Source: JALYOK01 sp031419835 (GTDB lineage: Bacteria > Pseudomonadota > Gammaproteobacteria > Burkholderiales > JALYOK01). Taken from it: 8,188 nucleotides of DNA. How positions within the stretch are numbered: the first letter of the stretch is position 1; each line of letters begins with the position of its first letter. The stretch is from NCBI GenBank assembly GCA_031419835.1, contig JANOLP010000306.1, positions 1-8,188 of the forward strand. Reading direction: 5' to 3'. This document shows positions 1 to 5,371 of the stretch, one piece after another. The position numbers and the translations under genes were made by a program. The notes under the pieces are model-generated. The model searched no databases. It was not told the DNA's origin and worked only from the letters and a program-made list of their open reading frames with translations.

Positions 1-237
1 CGCGCGGCGAAGCTTGGCAGCACCGGCAAGGCGGCGATTCATCCGAAGCAGATCGCGATTATTAACGAAGTGTTTTCGCCGAGCGCTGAAGTAATCGCGA
101 AGGCAAAGAAAGTTTGTGCGGCGTTTGAGACTGAAAAATCCGGTCTGGTCGTGATCGATGGTGAGTTGATCGAGTTGCCGGTGGTGCGGACTTCTTATCG
201 GATTCTGGCGATCGCTGAGCGGTTGGCATCGCGCTGA
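1..237 (+). CDS. CitE/HpcH-type CoA-ester lyase, C-terminal fragment
   Basis: This is the last 78 codons of a gene whose start lies outside the window; frame 1 is open from base 1 to the TGA at 235-237. The visible part carries the motif GSTGKAAIHPKQ near its start, followed by INEVFSPS, a helix with many Ala and Lys, and the ending VVIDGELIELPVVRTSYRIL. This succession is typical of the C-terminus of the HpcH/HpaI aldolase/citrate lyase family (CitE-like, malyl-CoA/citramalyl-CoA lyase-like), which cleaves or condenses acyl-CoA hydroxy-acid esters on a TIM barrel, with the C-terminal segment completing the active site of the neighbouring subunit. The exact substrate cannot be decided from this piece, since the metal-binding and catalytic residues are upstream. 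It ends before a repeat-rich spacer and has no evident functional link to the genes that follow. Confidence 0.85.
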   Translation, partial: RAAKLGSTGKAAIHPKQIAIINEVFSPSAEVIAKAKKVCAAFETEKSGLVVIDGELIELPVVRTSYRILAIAERLASR

Positions 238-256
238 GTTCCGCGCAATCTAATTT

Positions 257-282
257 GTCATTCCCACGAAGGCGGGAATCCA
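257..282. repeat. Dispersed short palindrome of the GTCATTCCCACGAAGGCGGG type
   Basis: The arms ATTCCC (260-265) and GGGAAT (274-279) flank ACGAAGGC. This sequence belongs to a very common dispersed intergenic repeat of proteobacteria, whose reverse reading gives spurious peptides such as MDSRLRGND. It begins 19 bp after the lyase stop codon. The family assignment comes from recall of the motif; the inverted repeat itself is directly visible. Confidence 0.75.
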
Positions 283-308
283 TAGGGCGTTTGCTTTTGT
301 GAGGTGTT

Positions 309-349
309 GGTGGATCCGCTTCGCTTGATCCACCCTACATTTTTTCTTT
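309..349 (+). terminator. Likely intrinsic terminator built from a GGTGGATC...GATCCACC repeat
   Basis: GGTGGATC (309-316) pairs perfectly with GATCCACC (327-334) around a 10-nt loop. The stem is followed by CTACA and then a T-run (340-345, then TTT at 347-349). An 8-bp GC-rich stem with a nearby T-run, about 70 bp after the lyase stop codon, fits a rho-independent terminator for that gene. The same GGTGGAT/ATCCACC arms recur at 907-938 without a T-run, so here a dispersed repeat seems to serve as a terminator. Confidence 0.6.
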
Positions 350-455
350 GGGCATTGCCACGAGCCATATAATACTTGCCTCGCGGCACGACATGCTTGA
401 AGAGCCGCTCTGGTACTGGGTGGCCTTGGGCCAGCGCCTTTCCAGGCAGTCGTCG

Positions 456-743
456 TTAACGCCGAATCAATACACGCGGGCCGTAGACGATTAGCGCGGT
501 GAGGCTGACGAGCAAAAGTATCGGGTAGATGATCAGCAAATCCATGCGGATGTCACAATCGCCTTTGCATAAAATTCGCGCGTACATCATCCATTCATAC
601 ATGCCGTAGATTACCCATAGAATCGCTGTCGTGAACGCGAAACGCGATTTTGCGGCGACTCCGATGAGCAAAAATAATGCGATTGGAAAAAGCACCAGCC
701 ACGGGTAGCCGGCGAAAATGCCCATCCATCTAAAAAGAATCAT
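456..743 (-). CDS. Small hydrophobic membrane protein, function unknown
   Basis: This is a 95-aa protein with three predicted membrane segments at about residues 12-31, 35-54 and 67-88. It ends right after the last one with the basic tail GPRVLIRR. A short loop between helices 2 and 3 carries two cysteines (C59 and C63 in ILCKGDCDIRMDLL). The start ATG (741-743 on the complement) is preceded by ATAGGAACACGCC, giving an AGGA ribosome-binding site at good spacing, which supports it as a real gene. Similar small membrane proteins with a C-x-G-(E/D)-C-(N/D)-IR-(V/M)-DLL loop are, as far as I recall, widespread hypothetical proteins in proteobacteria; no function is known to me. It is isolated between repeat-filled spacers, lies on the same strand as the pga-like operon but 413 bp beyond its end, and is probably transcribed separately. 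Confidence 0.75.
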   Translation of the reverse strand: MILFRWMGIFAGYPWLVLFPIALFLLIGVAAKSRFAFTTAILWVIYGMYEWMMYARILCKGDCDIRMDLLIIYPILLLVSLTALIVYGPRVLIRR

Positions 744-764
744 GGCGTGTTCCTATCGTCTTCC

Positions 765-854
765 GTCATTTCGAGGAATGAAACGACGAAGCAATGTCGT
801 ATTTCATGGCGGTAAAAAACGAGATTGCTTGGTCGCGGCGCTCCTCGCAACGAC
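765..854. repeat. Imperfect 90-bp inverted repeat of the GTCATTGCGAGGA...GAAGCAAT family
   Basis: The left arm (about 766-800, GTCATTTCGAGGAATG...) matches the reverse complement of the right arm (820-854, ending GCTCCTCGCAACGAC) at about 26 of 35 positions, with conserved cores CGAGGA and AAGCAAT. This is the form of a well-known dispersed proteobacterial intergenic element, read as CHCEERSDAAI-like peptides when wrongly translated. The arms have diverged, which suggests an old copy. It lies just upstream of the start of the 95-aa gene and could overlap its promoter. Confidence 0.7.
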
Positions 855-906
855 TCGTTTTGGTAGGATGGCTCATGCGCTGCAGATCCCCCAGGTTTTG
901 ATCAAT

Positions 907-938
907 GGTGGATGCAGCGCGACACGCGTTGATCCACC
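907..938. repeat. GGTGGAT...ATCCACC palindrome, second copy
   Basis: Outer arms GGTGGAT (907-913) and ATCCACC (932-938) enclose an inner CGCG-ACA-CGCG hairpin, giving a 32-bp structure with a small internal loop. The outer arms are shared with the terminator-like copy at 309-334, but the centres differ. This supports one repeat family with a conserved stem base and variable middle. No T-run follows it. Confidence 0.65.
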
Positions 939-990
939 CTCTGAGTTTCGCTACTTTCCATGAACTCTACCGGGATTATCACCTTTAAAC

Positions 991-1068
991 ATGTCATCCT
1001 GAGCAATGCGAAGGATCTGCTTTTACGGCCGTTAAAAAGCAGATCCTTCGCATTGCGCAGGACGACAT
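991..1068. repeat. Nearly perfect 78-bp palindromic element (ATGTC-TCCTG...GCAATGCGAAGGATCT)
   Basis: The left arm 991-1024 and right arm 1035-1068 are inverted copies of 34 bp with only two mismatches. They surround a 10-bp centre that includes most of a self-complementary ACGGCCGT. The arm sequence resembles the widespread GTCATCCTGAGC...GAAGGATCT intergenic repeat. A transcript from either strand would fold into a very long hairpin. It lies about 90 bp after the stop codon of the pgaA-like gene, so it could protect or end that mRNA; this role is inference. Confidence 0.75.
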
Positions 1069-1156
1069 GGGGATGCGGCAGCAAGAGCGCCGGCGATTCA
1101 TGATCCCTAGGCAGTATCGGCCGTGTCGAGACAGGCAGCTCGCAATGACAATTCAT

Positions 1157-3160
1157 CTAGTAATCGAACCAGTGGGTTAAGTATAGTCCCGCGAAGTTGC
1201 GATAGTAACCACCGCCTTGCGAACTTGATACACGTGAGCTGGTGCGGCCCGCTGAGGCGCGCAGTTCGGTTTGCTGGGTCAAATGGTAGGCATAACTGAG
1301 TTCCACAGCGGAAATTATTCCGTTGCTCGAATCGCCATCGAACGACGTTTCGCGCACACCGCCCACCGCTAGTTTTGCCCACAGCGACCAAGCATCTTGG
1401 TCATACGATATCGCGCCAAATAGTTTTGCCTCGGCATAATTCTTCGGATTGTAATAGCCGCGCCCCACTTCGCGAAAAGTTATCGAACCGACGTTCGGCA
1501 AGCCGGGTTCACCGGCTATGGAAACATTGTCGAAGCGCAGTGTGACGTCGCGAAACGCTTGCTTACTATCGCGGAATCCCAGACCTTCGAGGCCGAACGA
1601 CAAACGCGGCTTAAGTAACGCGACGTATTCGACACGGCCGGTCAGGCGCATACGACGATTGCCGTCATCGAATTTTCCGAGGAACAACCCGCCGCCAGCA
1701 TTCCAGCGCGGTGTGAAAACGTGATCGACGCTGCCGCTCAAATAATTCAACTTCACGCGATTGTCGATGGAATCTAAATTCTCGACGATGTCATTGCCCG
1801 CCTCAACATCGAAGCGCCAGAAATCGACCGGCGCCCATTTCGCACCGATGCGCACCAAGCCACTACGCCAACCGTCGTAATCGCGTAGTCCAAGCGTCAC
1901 GCGCGGCGTGATCAATCCGAAATCGGAATACGCAGAGCCGAAGCGATCGCTATAGGTGAAGGAAAGTTGTTGGCCGCTGAGTTGGCCTGATTCGTTCCAA
2001 TCGCCACTGCGAAAACTACTGCTTTGCTGATTCGCATCGACCGGCACATGCAAGCTCTTACCGCCGGGAATATCGACATTCAAAATGCGTGTGTCGTCGG
2101 TGATGCGCGCGGCGCTGGCACTTACACCGTTTAATTTAAGGTTGTCGATATTGGCGCCCGATAAGGTCATCTCGCGCGTTTTGCGCTTGCCTTTGAGTTC
2201 GGCTCGACCGTAGTTGATTTCGATCGCAGCAGTTTCGCCGATGGGCAGCTTACCGCTTATTTGGCCGCGGGTAATTTTAAGATCATCCTTATCCTTCGAA
2301 TAGGCGACGCCACCAGATACGACCGGTTTAATATTGCGCAAAATCTTGTTACGCAGCTTTTCCGCTTCGTCGCTGTTGATCGTATCGACAATGCTTAGCG
2401 CCTCTTGTTCCATGCCGGCCCAGTAATGCGCGGTCGCACGCTGGACTTGTATGCCTTTATCTTTAGGAAAATCCTGCGCAAGTTGGTCGTAAGCACGAAT
2501 CGCCTCTTGATGGCGACCGGAAAAATTCAGTGTCCGAGCAAGACCCACTCGTGCATCCATATCGTTCGGGCGACCTTGCAAAATACTGCGAAACAGCCGC
2601 TCGGCGCCGGAGAATTGATCCGTACGTAACATTGCCCATGCCTTACCGCGCTGGGCGGCTTCGTCAGCGCCGTTCTTGGTGAGCAAGCCATCGTAGAGCG
2701 CCATGGCTTTGTCGTATCGCTTACTGCTTTGCAATCCTTCTGCGAGGCCCAACATCGCATCGCGATCCGCAGGTTTGCGCGCGAGAATCTCGCGGAAAAG
2801 CGCAATCGCCGCGTCTGGATTGTTCGACCACAATAGCTGCGCCGCGAGCGACGGCAGCACATCATTACGGCGCGCCGGAAATTGATTGATTGCGCGCTGA
2901 TAAAGCTCAGCGGATTCCTTATTGCGATCCGCCCAGCCATAAACCCGCGCGGCTTCGATCATCAGATCGCTATCGTCGGGCTTTACCTTTAGCAGACGTT
3001 GGTACCATTTGATCGCGTCAGAATAATTTCGCTTCTCCACCAATTGGCGCGCAGTCGCTAGCGCGTAGCGGCCGGTCGTGATCAGCGGTTCGTCTGCATA
3101 CATCGGTAGTGCCAGCGCGCCCACCAGTATTGCGATTAGAAAATTGAGACGCGCAATCAT
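1157..3160 (-). CDS. pgaA: PgaA-like outer-membrane exopolysaccharide export protein (TPR + beta-barrel)
   Basis: I chose the ATG at 3160 (667 aa), not the upstream ATG at 3202, because it gives a classic signal peptide (MIARLNFLIAILVGALALPMYA, cleavage before DEP). It also overlaps the pgaC-like stop as ATGA, behind AAAGGCAGCCGC. Residues about 30-265 are tetratricopeptide helical repeats (for example SDAIKWYQRLLKVKPDD, HQEAIRAYDQLAQDFP). From about residue 278 to the end the sequence alternates like beta-strands, with many Gly and aromatic residues, and finishes on an aromatic residue (LTHWFDY), as outer-membrane barrels do. Known PgaA has this architecture: the periplasmic TPR part handles poly-GlcNAc and the barrel exports it. 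This copy is shorter than E. coli PgaA (about 800 aa). A polar insertion at about 335-395 is probably a long loop. Family identity rests on architecture and operon context more than on close sequence identity. Confidence 0.8.
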   Translation of the reverse strand: MIARLNFLIAILVGALALPMYADEPLITTGRYALATARQLVEKRNYSDAIKWYQRLLKVKPDDSDLMIEAARVYGWADRNKESAELYQRAINQFPARRNDVLPSLAAQLLWSNNPDAAIALFREILARKPADRDAMLGLAEGLQSSKRYDKAMALYDGLLTKNGADEAAQRGKAWAMLRTDQFSGAERLFRSILQGRPNDMDARVGLARTLNFSGRHQEAIRAYDQLAQDFPKDKGIQVQRATAHYWAGMEQEALSIVDTINSDEAEKLRNKILRNIKPVVSGGVAYSKDKDDLKITRGQISGKLPIGETAAIEINYGRAELKGKRKTREMTLSGANIDNLKLNGVSASAARITDDTRILNVDIPGGKSLHVPVDANQQSSSFRSGDWNESGQLSGQQLSFTYSDRFGSAYSDFGLITPRVTLGLRDYDGWRSGLVRIGAKWAPVDFWRFDVEAGNDIVENLDSIDNRVKLNYLSGSVDHVFTPRWNAGGGLFLGKFDDGNRRMRLTGRVEYVALLKPRLSFGLEGLGFRDSKQAFRDVTLRFDNVSIAGEPGLPNVGSITFREVGRGYYNPKNYAEAKLFGAISYDQDAWSLWAKLAVGGVRETSFDGDSSNGIISAVELSYAYHLTQQTELRASAGRTSSRVSSSQGGGYYRNFAGLYLTHWFDY

Positions 3161-4449
3161 GCGGCTGCCTTTGTGCTTTTGACATCGCGAGGTGTTGACC
3201 AACGCACTGGATTAGCACGTGGTGTCCAAAATAAGCGTGGCAACGCGATCACGCTACAAAGTGAGGTGAACATCCAATAGGCAATGGGATAGTAAATCGC
3301 ATAGGGGTAGTAATTCAAAATTTCGCGATCATAGCGACGCTCCATCCATGCGCCGACAAATAATTGCACAAGGCACATCGTCGCAATGACCATTCCCCAA
3401 AGATTGGGAATGGGCGATGCGCCAATCGGCGGATAGCCCAAGGAATACGACAATATCCAAATAGTGGTCAGGCAAACGAAACACAACGCCCAGAGCACGG
3501 ATAACGACGATTCGATAAAGATCGGCCACATGCGCCGCATTTTCCAAGTCGCAATGACGCCGCGGTGGCGTCGCAACACCATCAACAGTCCGCGGGCCCA
3601 GCGCAAGCGCTGTTTGAACAACCCCTTCAGCGTAGTCGGTACGTTCATCCAAACAATGGCGTTCGGTTCGTAGCGCACGTCCCAATAATTTTTCTGCAAT
3701 TTCCAAGTTAGGTCGATGTCTTCTGTCGGCATATCGGGGCTAAACAGACCGGCGTCAATCAACGCTGATTTGCGGAATGCTGCGACGACTCCAGAGACTG
3801 TTATGACGCGCCCCCAAACTCGCTGAGCGCGGCGTAATAAGCTAACGATGGACGCAAACTCGATCAACTGCAGGCGCGCGAGAAATGTCTCGACATTTTT
3901 TACGCGCGGGTTGCCGGCCACCGCCGCGACGCGTCCGCTCTTAAAATGGCCCACCATATGGCGCAGTGCTGACGGTTCTAATTCGGCATCGGCGTCGATA
4001 ATGAGCACGATCTCACCATTCAAACACGGGATAGCGTCGTTTATCGCCAACGCCTTTCCTTCATTCGTCGTTTTATTGACGATGCGAACCATGCCGGCCG
4101 TAACGAAATTTTCGATCACTGCCCGCGTGTCGTCGGTGGAACCGTCGTTAACAACGACAACTTCAAAATTCGGATAGTCCAAACTGCACGCAGCGTGAAC
4201 CGCATCGCCAATGACGTCGGCTTCGTTATAAACCGGGATCACTACCGAGACAAAAGGTTGGAAAGTGTCGGGCGACGTTTCGCCTTCACCAGACGACGCC
4301 TCGATTTCGGGTTCCCAGCGCGAGCGATAAAAAAATGAGGTGGTGATCCACACCAAGCTCATGATGATCGGGTAAGCGGCGAAGAAAAATAGCGCCACGC
4401 GGTAGAGGAGATTATTTTGAATCGCAACGATCAGGCTCAGCGCATCCAT
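3157..4449 (-). CDS. pgaC: PgaC-like family 2 glycosyltransferase (poly-N-acetylglucosamine synthase)
   Basis: This 430-aa inner-membrane protein is close to the length of E. coli PgaC (about 440). It has an N-terminal membrane segment (about 15-40), a cytoplasmic GT2 domain (about 66-290) and C-terminal membrane helices (about 310-337, 350-367, 381-404). The GT2 motifs are complete: NDGST (101-105), the DAD metal-binding motif (152-154), the TED catalytic base motif (242-244) and QRLRW (280-284). The stretches PTEDIDLTWKLQ and TLKGLFKQRLRWARG match PgaC as I recall it. It should polymerise UDP-GlcNAc into a beta-1,6-linked polymer and move it across the inner membrane. In E. coli this PgaC-PgaD complex is activated by cyclic di-GMP. 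The ATG comes 3 bp after the pgaD-like stop with no strong ribosome-binding site (only GGCGG well upstream), so translational coupling is likely. Its stop overlaps the next gene by 4 bp. Other beta-glycan synthases are a less likely alternative. Confidence 0.9.
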   Translation of the reverse strand: MDALSLIVAIQNNLLYRVALFFFAAYPIIMSLVWITTSFFYRSRWEPEIEASSGEGETSPDTFQPFVSVVIPVYNEADVIGDAVHAACSLDYPNFEVVVVNDGSTDDTRAVIENFVTAGMVRIVNKTTNEGKALAINDAIPCLNGEIVLIIDADAELEPSALRHMVGHFKSGRVAAVAGNPRVKNVETFLARLQLIEFASIVSLLRRAQRVWGRVITVSGVVAAFRKSALIDAGLFSPDMPTEDIDLTWKLQKNYWDVRYEPNAIVWMNVPTTLKGLFKQRLRWARGLLMVLRRHRGVIATWKMRRMWPIFIESSLSVLWALCFVCLTTIWILSYSLGYPPIGASPIPNLWGMVIATMCLVQLFVGAWMERRYDREILNYYPYAIYYPIAYWMFTSLCSVIALPRLFWTPRANPVRWSTPRDVKSTKAAA

Positions 4450-4452
4450 GAC

Positions 4453-4863
4453 TTAATCAGACCGCCGTGCACTAGCCTGGCTTATGCGTCGGAACGGCTT
4501 GTAGAGTTTGGCGGTCTCGGCGGGAATCACGTCGACCTGGCGGGTCCTTTTGAGCAACGGAAATTCCGCGAAAACGGAACGGCCCGACCAGTCGTTATCG
4601 TAGTTTTCGGGAGGCGAATAACCGCGACCCCGCGCGCCCTTGCGCTGAAAAATCCATTTGTTATGCAGCACCCAAAACAATGTGATGAGCGGGCTGAGGA
4701 GTAAGCCAATGAGGATGAGCAGAGCAGCCTGCTTCGCAGTCTCCAAATCGCGCCCCAATACCTTTGCCCAGAAATAGAAGAACAGCGCCCAACCGAATCC
4801 GACCAGAATGATGTGGCACAACATAACAAAAGTGGACTTGAGGCGAGGACGGCGATCAACCAT
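4453..4863 (-). CDS. pgaD: PgaD-like inner-membrane partner of the GT2 synthase
   Basis: This is a 136-aa protein, almost exactly the length of E. coli PgaD (137 aa). It has two membrane helices (about 11-33 and 44-67) followed by a basic cytoplasmic tail. The junction WVLHNKWIFQRK (64-75), followed by YSPPENY, parallels the WALYNK-RFQK ... YTPQEY pattern of E. coli PgaD as I recall it. In E. coli, PgaD binds PgaC and the pair forms the cyclic di-GMP-responsive synthase. The gene comes first in the operon, directly before the pgaC-like gene. The ATG at 4863 is the only usual start: an in-frame TGA lies 8 codons upstream, and no good Shine-Dalgarno is visible (GGCACATCGGCATC precedes it), so expression may be weak or controlled. 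The C-terminal 30 residues are Arg-rich and poorly conserved in appearance. Confidence 0.85.
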   Translation of the reverse strand: MVDRRPRLKSTFVMLCHIILVGFGWALFFYFWAKVLGRDLETAKQAALLILIGLLLSPLITLFWVLHNKWIFQRKGARGRGYSPPENYDNDWSGRSVFAEFPLLKRTRQVDVIPAETAKLYKPFRRISQASARRSD

Positions 4864-4954
4864 GATGCCGATGTGCCGGGAGAATCAAAGTACGAAAACA
4901 ACAGGTCATGCGGAAAATTCCTACGGGCGGCGAACCTTAAATCCTTCAAATTCA

Positions 4955-4983
4955 ACCACCTGTAATTTTTTTCATATGGTGGT
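4955..4983 (-). promoter_or_regulatory. Hairpin in the untranslated leader of the pga-like operon
   Basis: ACCACC and GGTGGT form a 6-bp stem around a 17-nt A/T-rich loop in the predicted pgaD leader. GGA motifs follow downstream in GAAGGAT (4941-4947) and GTAGGAA (4918-4924), as read on the minus strand. In E. coli the pgaA leader is bound by CsrA at GGA sites; a similar control here is only a hypothesis, and neither GGA lies at a Shine-Dalgarno position. Confidence 0.3.
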
Positions 4984-5009
4984 GAGGCTTTTTATTTATT
5001 GCAATGGGG

Positions 5010-5038
5010 AGTATAAGCCTGGGCTCAAACGCGAGCAA
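5010..5038 (-). promoter_or_regulatory. Candidate sigma-70 promoter of the pga-like operon
   Basis: On the minus strand TTGCTC (5033-5038) and TATACT (5010-5015) are separated by 17 bp. The -10 box matches the consensus at 5 of 6 positions and the -35 box at 3 of 6. The predicted start near 5003 gives a leader of about 140 nt before the pgaD-like ATG. A GCTCAAAC/GTTTGAGC inverted pair (5023-5030 and 5071-5078) overlaps the promoter spacer. Confidence 0.45.
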
Positions 5039-5163
5039 GCGTTGACTCATAGCGCCTGTCGCCGAAAGTAGTTTGAGCATTCCAAGTTTCGAAGCCGCTC
5101 GCGTCGGCACTGTAACGCCGTCACCCCAACATTTGAGCCGGGCAGCCATTTGATCTAGCCCAA

Positions 5164-5276
5164 AAGACATAGCCCATTTCGCTTGTGTTGCATCCGCATT
5201 TGAACAAGCGTCCGAGGGATAGCGCCGATGACCCGCCTCAATCGCCGATGCGCTGCCATTAAGACATAGGTCATTT
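5164..5276. repeat. Imperfect direct repeat AAGACATAG(CC/GT)CATTT, possible operators
   Basis: AAGACATAGCCCATTT (5164-5179) and AAGACATAGGTCATTT (5261-5276) agree at 14 of 16 positions and start 97 bp apart. Both are preceded by CCA close by. The second copy contains GAC-ATAG-GTC, a small inverted repeat, and sits between the -35 and -10 boxes of the predicted promoter of the secreted-protein pair. This is where a repressor or a MerR-type activator would bind. The binding protein is unknown. Confidence 0.45.
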
Positions 5277-5288
5277 GGGCAATATTAT
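5259..5288 (+). promoter_or_regulatory. Candidate promoter of the secreted-protein/protease pair
   Basis: TTAAGA (5259-5264, 4 of 6 to the -35 consensus) and TATTAT (5283-5288, 5 of 6 to the -10 consensus) are 18 bp apart. The predicted start near 5295 gives a leader of about 77 nt before the ATG at 5372. The assignment is tentative because the surrounding bases are A/T-rich and offer other -10-like hexamers. Confidence 0.4.
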
Positions 5289-5371
5289 TAATTCGTTGCG
5301 AGCCCTAAGATTCTCACAAGCACCGCGTTTTGAGCCGGCGCCCAATTTTTTAATAAACCTCGGAGCACATC

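Larger units (their letters stand above)
744..1156. other. Gene-free spacer filled with dispersed inverted repeats
   Basis: No credible gene is seen in these 413 bases. The open frames present are translations of repeats. The spacer holds the inverted repeats at 765-854, 907-938 and 991-1068. It also holds a lone fragment, CTCGCAATGAC, at 1139-1149, which reads GTCATTGCGAG on the complement and matches the terminal sequence of the 765-854 element. The spacer separates the 3' end of the pgaA-like gene from the start of the 95-aa membrane protein gene. No standard terminator with a T-run was found for the pga-like operon on the minus strand. Confidence 0.7.
4864..5371. other. 508-bp divergent regulatory region between the pga-like operon and the protease pair
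   Basis: No credible gene is present here: the open frames are short, have no ribosome-binding site and no protein character. The region holds candidate promoters for both directions (5010-5038 minus, 5259-5288 plus) and a 16-nt imperfect direct repeat (5164-5179 and 5261-5276). It also holds TTTGAGC heptamers at 5072, 5132 and 5329 with an inverted GCTCAAA at 5023, and CGCCGATG twice (5223 and 5243). It is unusually long and structured for a simple promoter spacer. Confidence 0.6.

Noticed and set aside
62..283. Minus-strand frame of 73 codons beginning MDSRLRGND
   Set aside because: It is the reverse translation of the GTCATTCCCACGAAGGCGGG repeat running antisense into the lyase gene.
258..455. 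Open continuation in frame after the stop of the 95-aa gene, with a stretch (KYYMARGNAQRK) faintly like REP-associated transposases
   Set aside because: There is no usable start, the frame runs into two repeats, the likeness is only a few residues, and the 95-aa protein ends naturally after its last helix.
3161..3202. Upstream ATG giving a 14-residue longer PgaA-like protein (MVNTSRCQKHKGSR extension)
   Set aside because: The extension would place charged residues before the signal peptide and overlap the pgaC-like gene by 46 bp. The ATG at 3160 gives a normal signal peptide and a 4-bp ATGA overlap.
3157..4449. Cellulose synthase (BcsA) or hyaluronan synthase identity for the GT2 protein
   Set aside because: There is no PilZ domain, the length is that of PgaC, and the flanking genes encode PgaD- and PgaA-like partners rather than Bcs subunits.
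4527..4955. 142-codon minus-strand frame overlapping the pgaD-like gene, with a TTG start behind AGGTGG
   Set aside because: It is a shadow in another frame of the pgaD-like gene; its C-terminal part is Ser/Arg/Cys-rich with no domain character, while the PgaD frame matches family length and motifs.
4952..4978. Possible leader peptide MKKITGG in the pga-like leader
   Set aside because: It has no Shine-Dalgarno sequence before its ATG and no run of regulatory codons; its bases are better explained by the leader hairpin.
4990..5371. Cyclic di-GMP riboswitch in the divergent region
   Set aside because: The conserved GEMM-type core and receptor elements are not recognisable on either strand, although cyclic di-GMP control of the PgaC-PgaD complex itself is expected.
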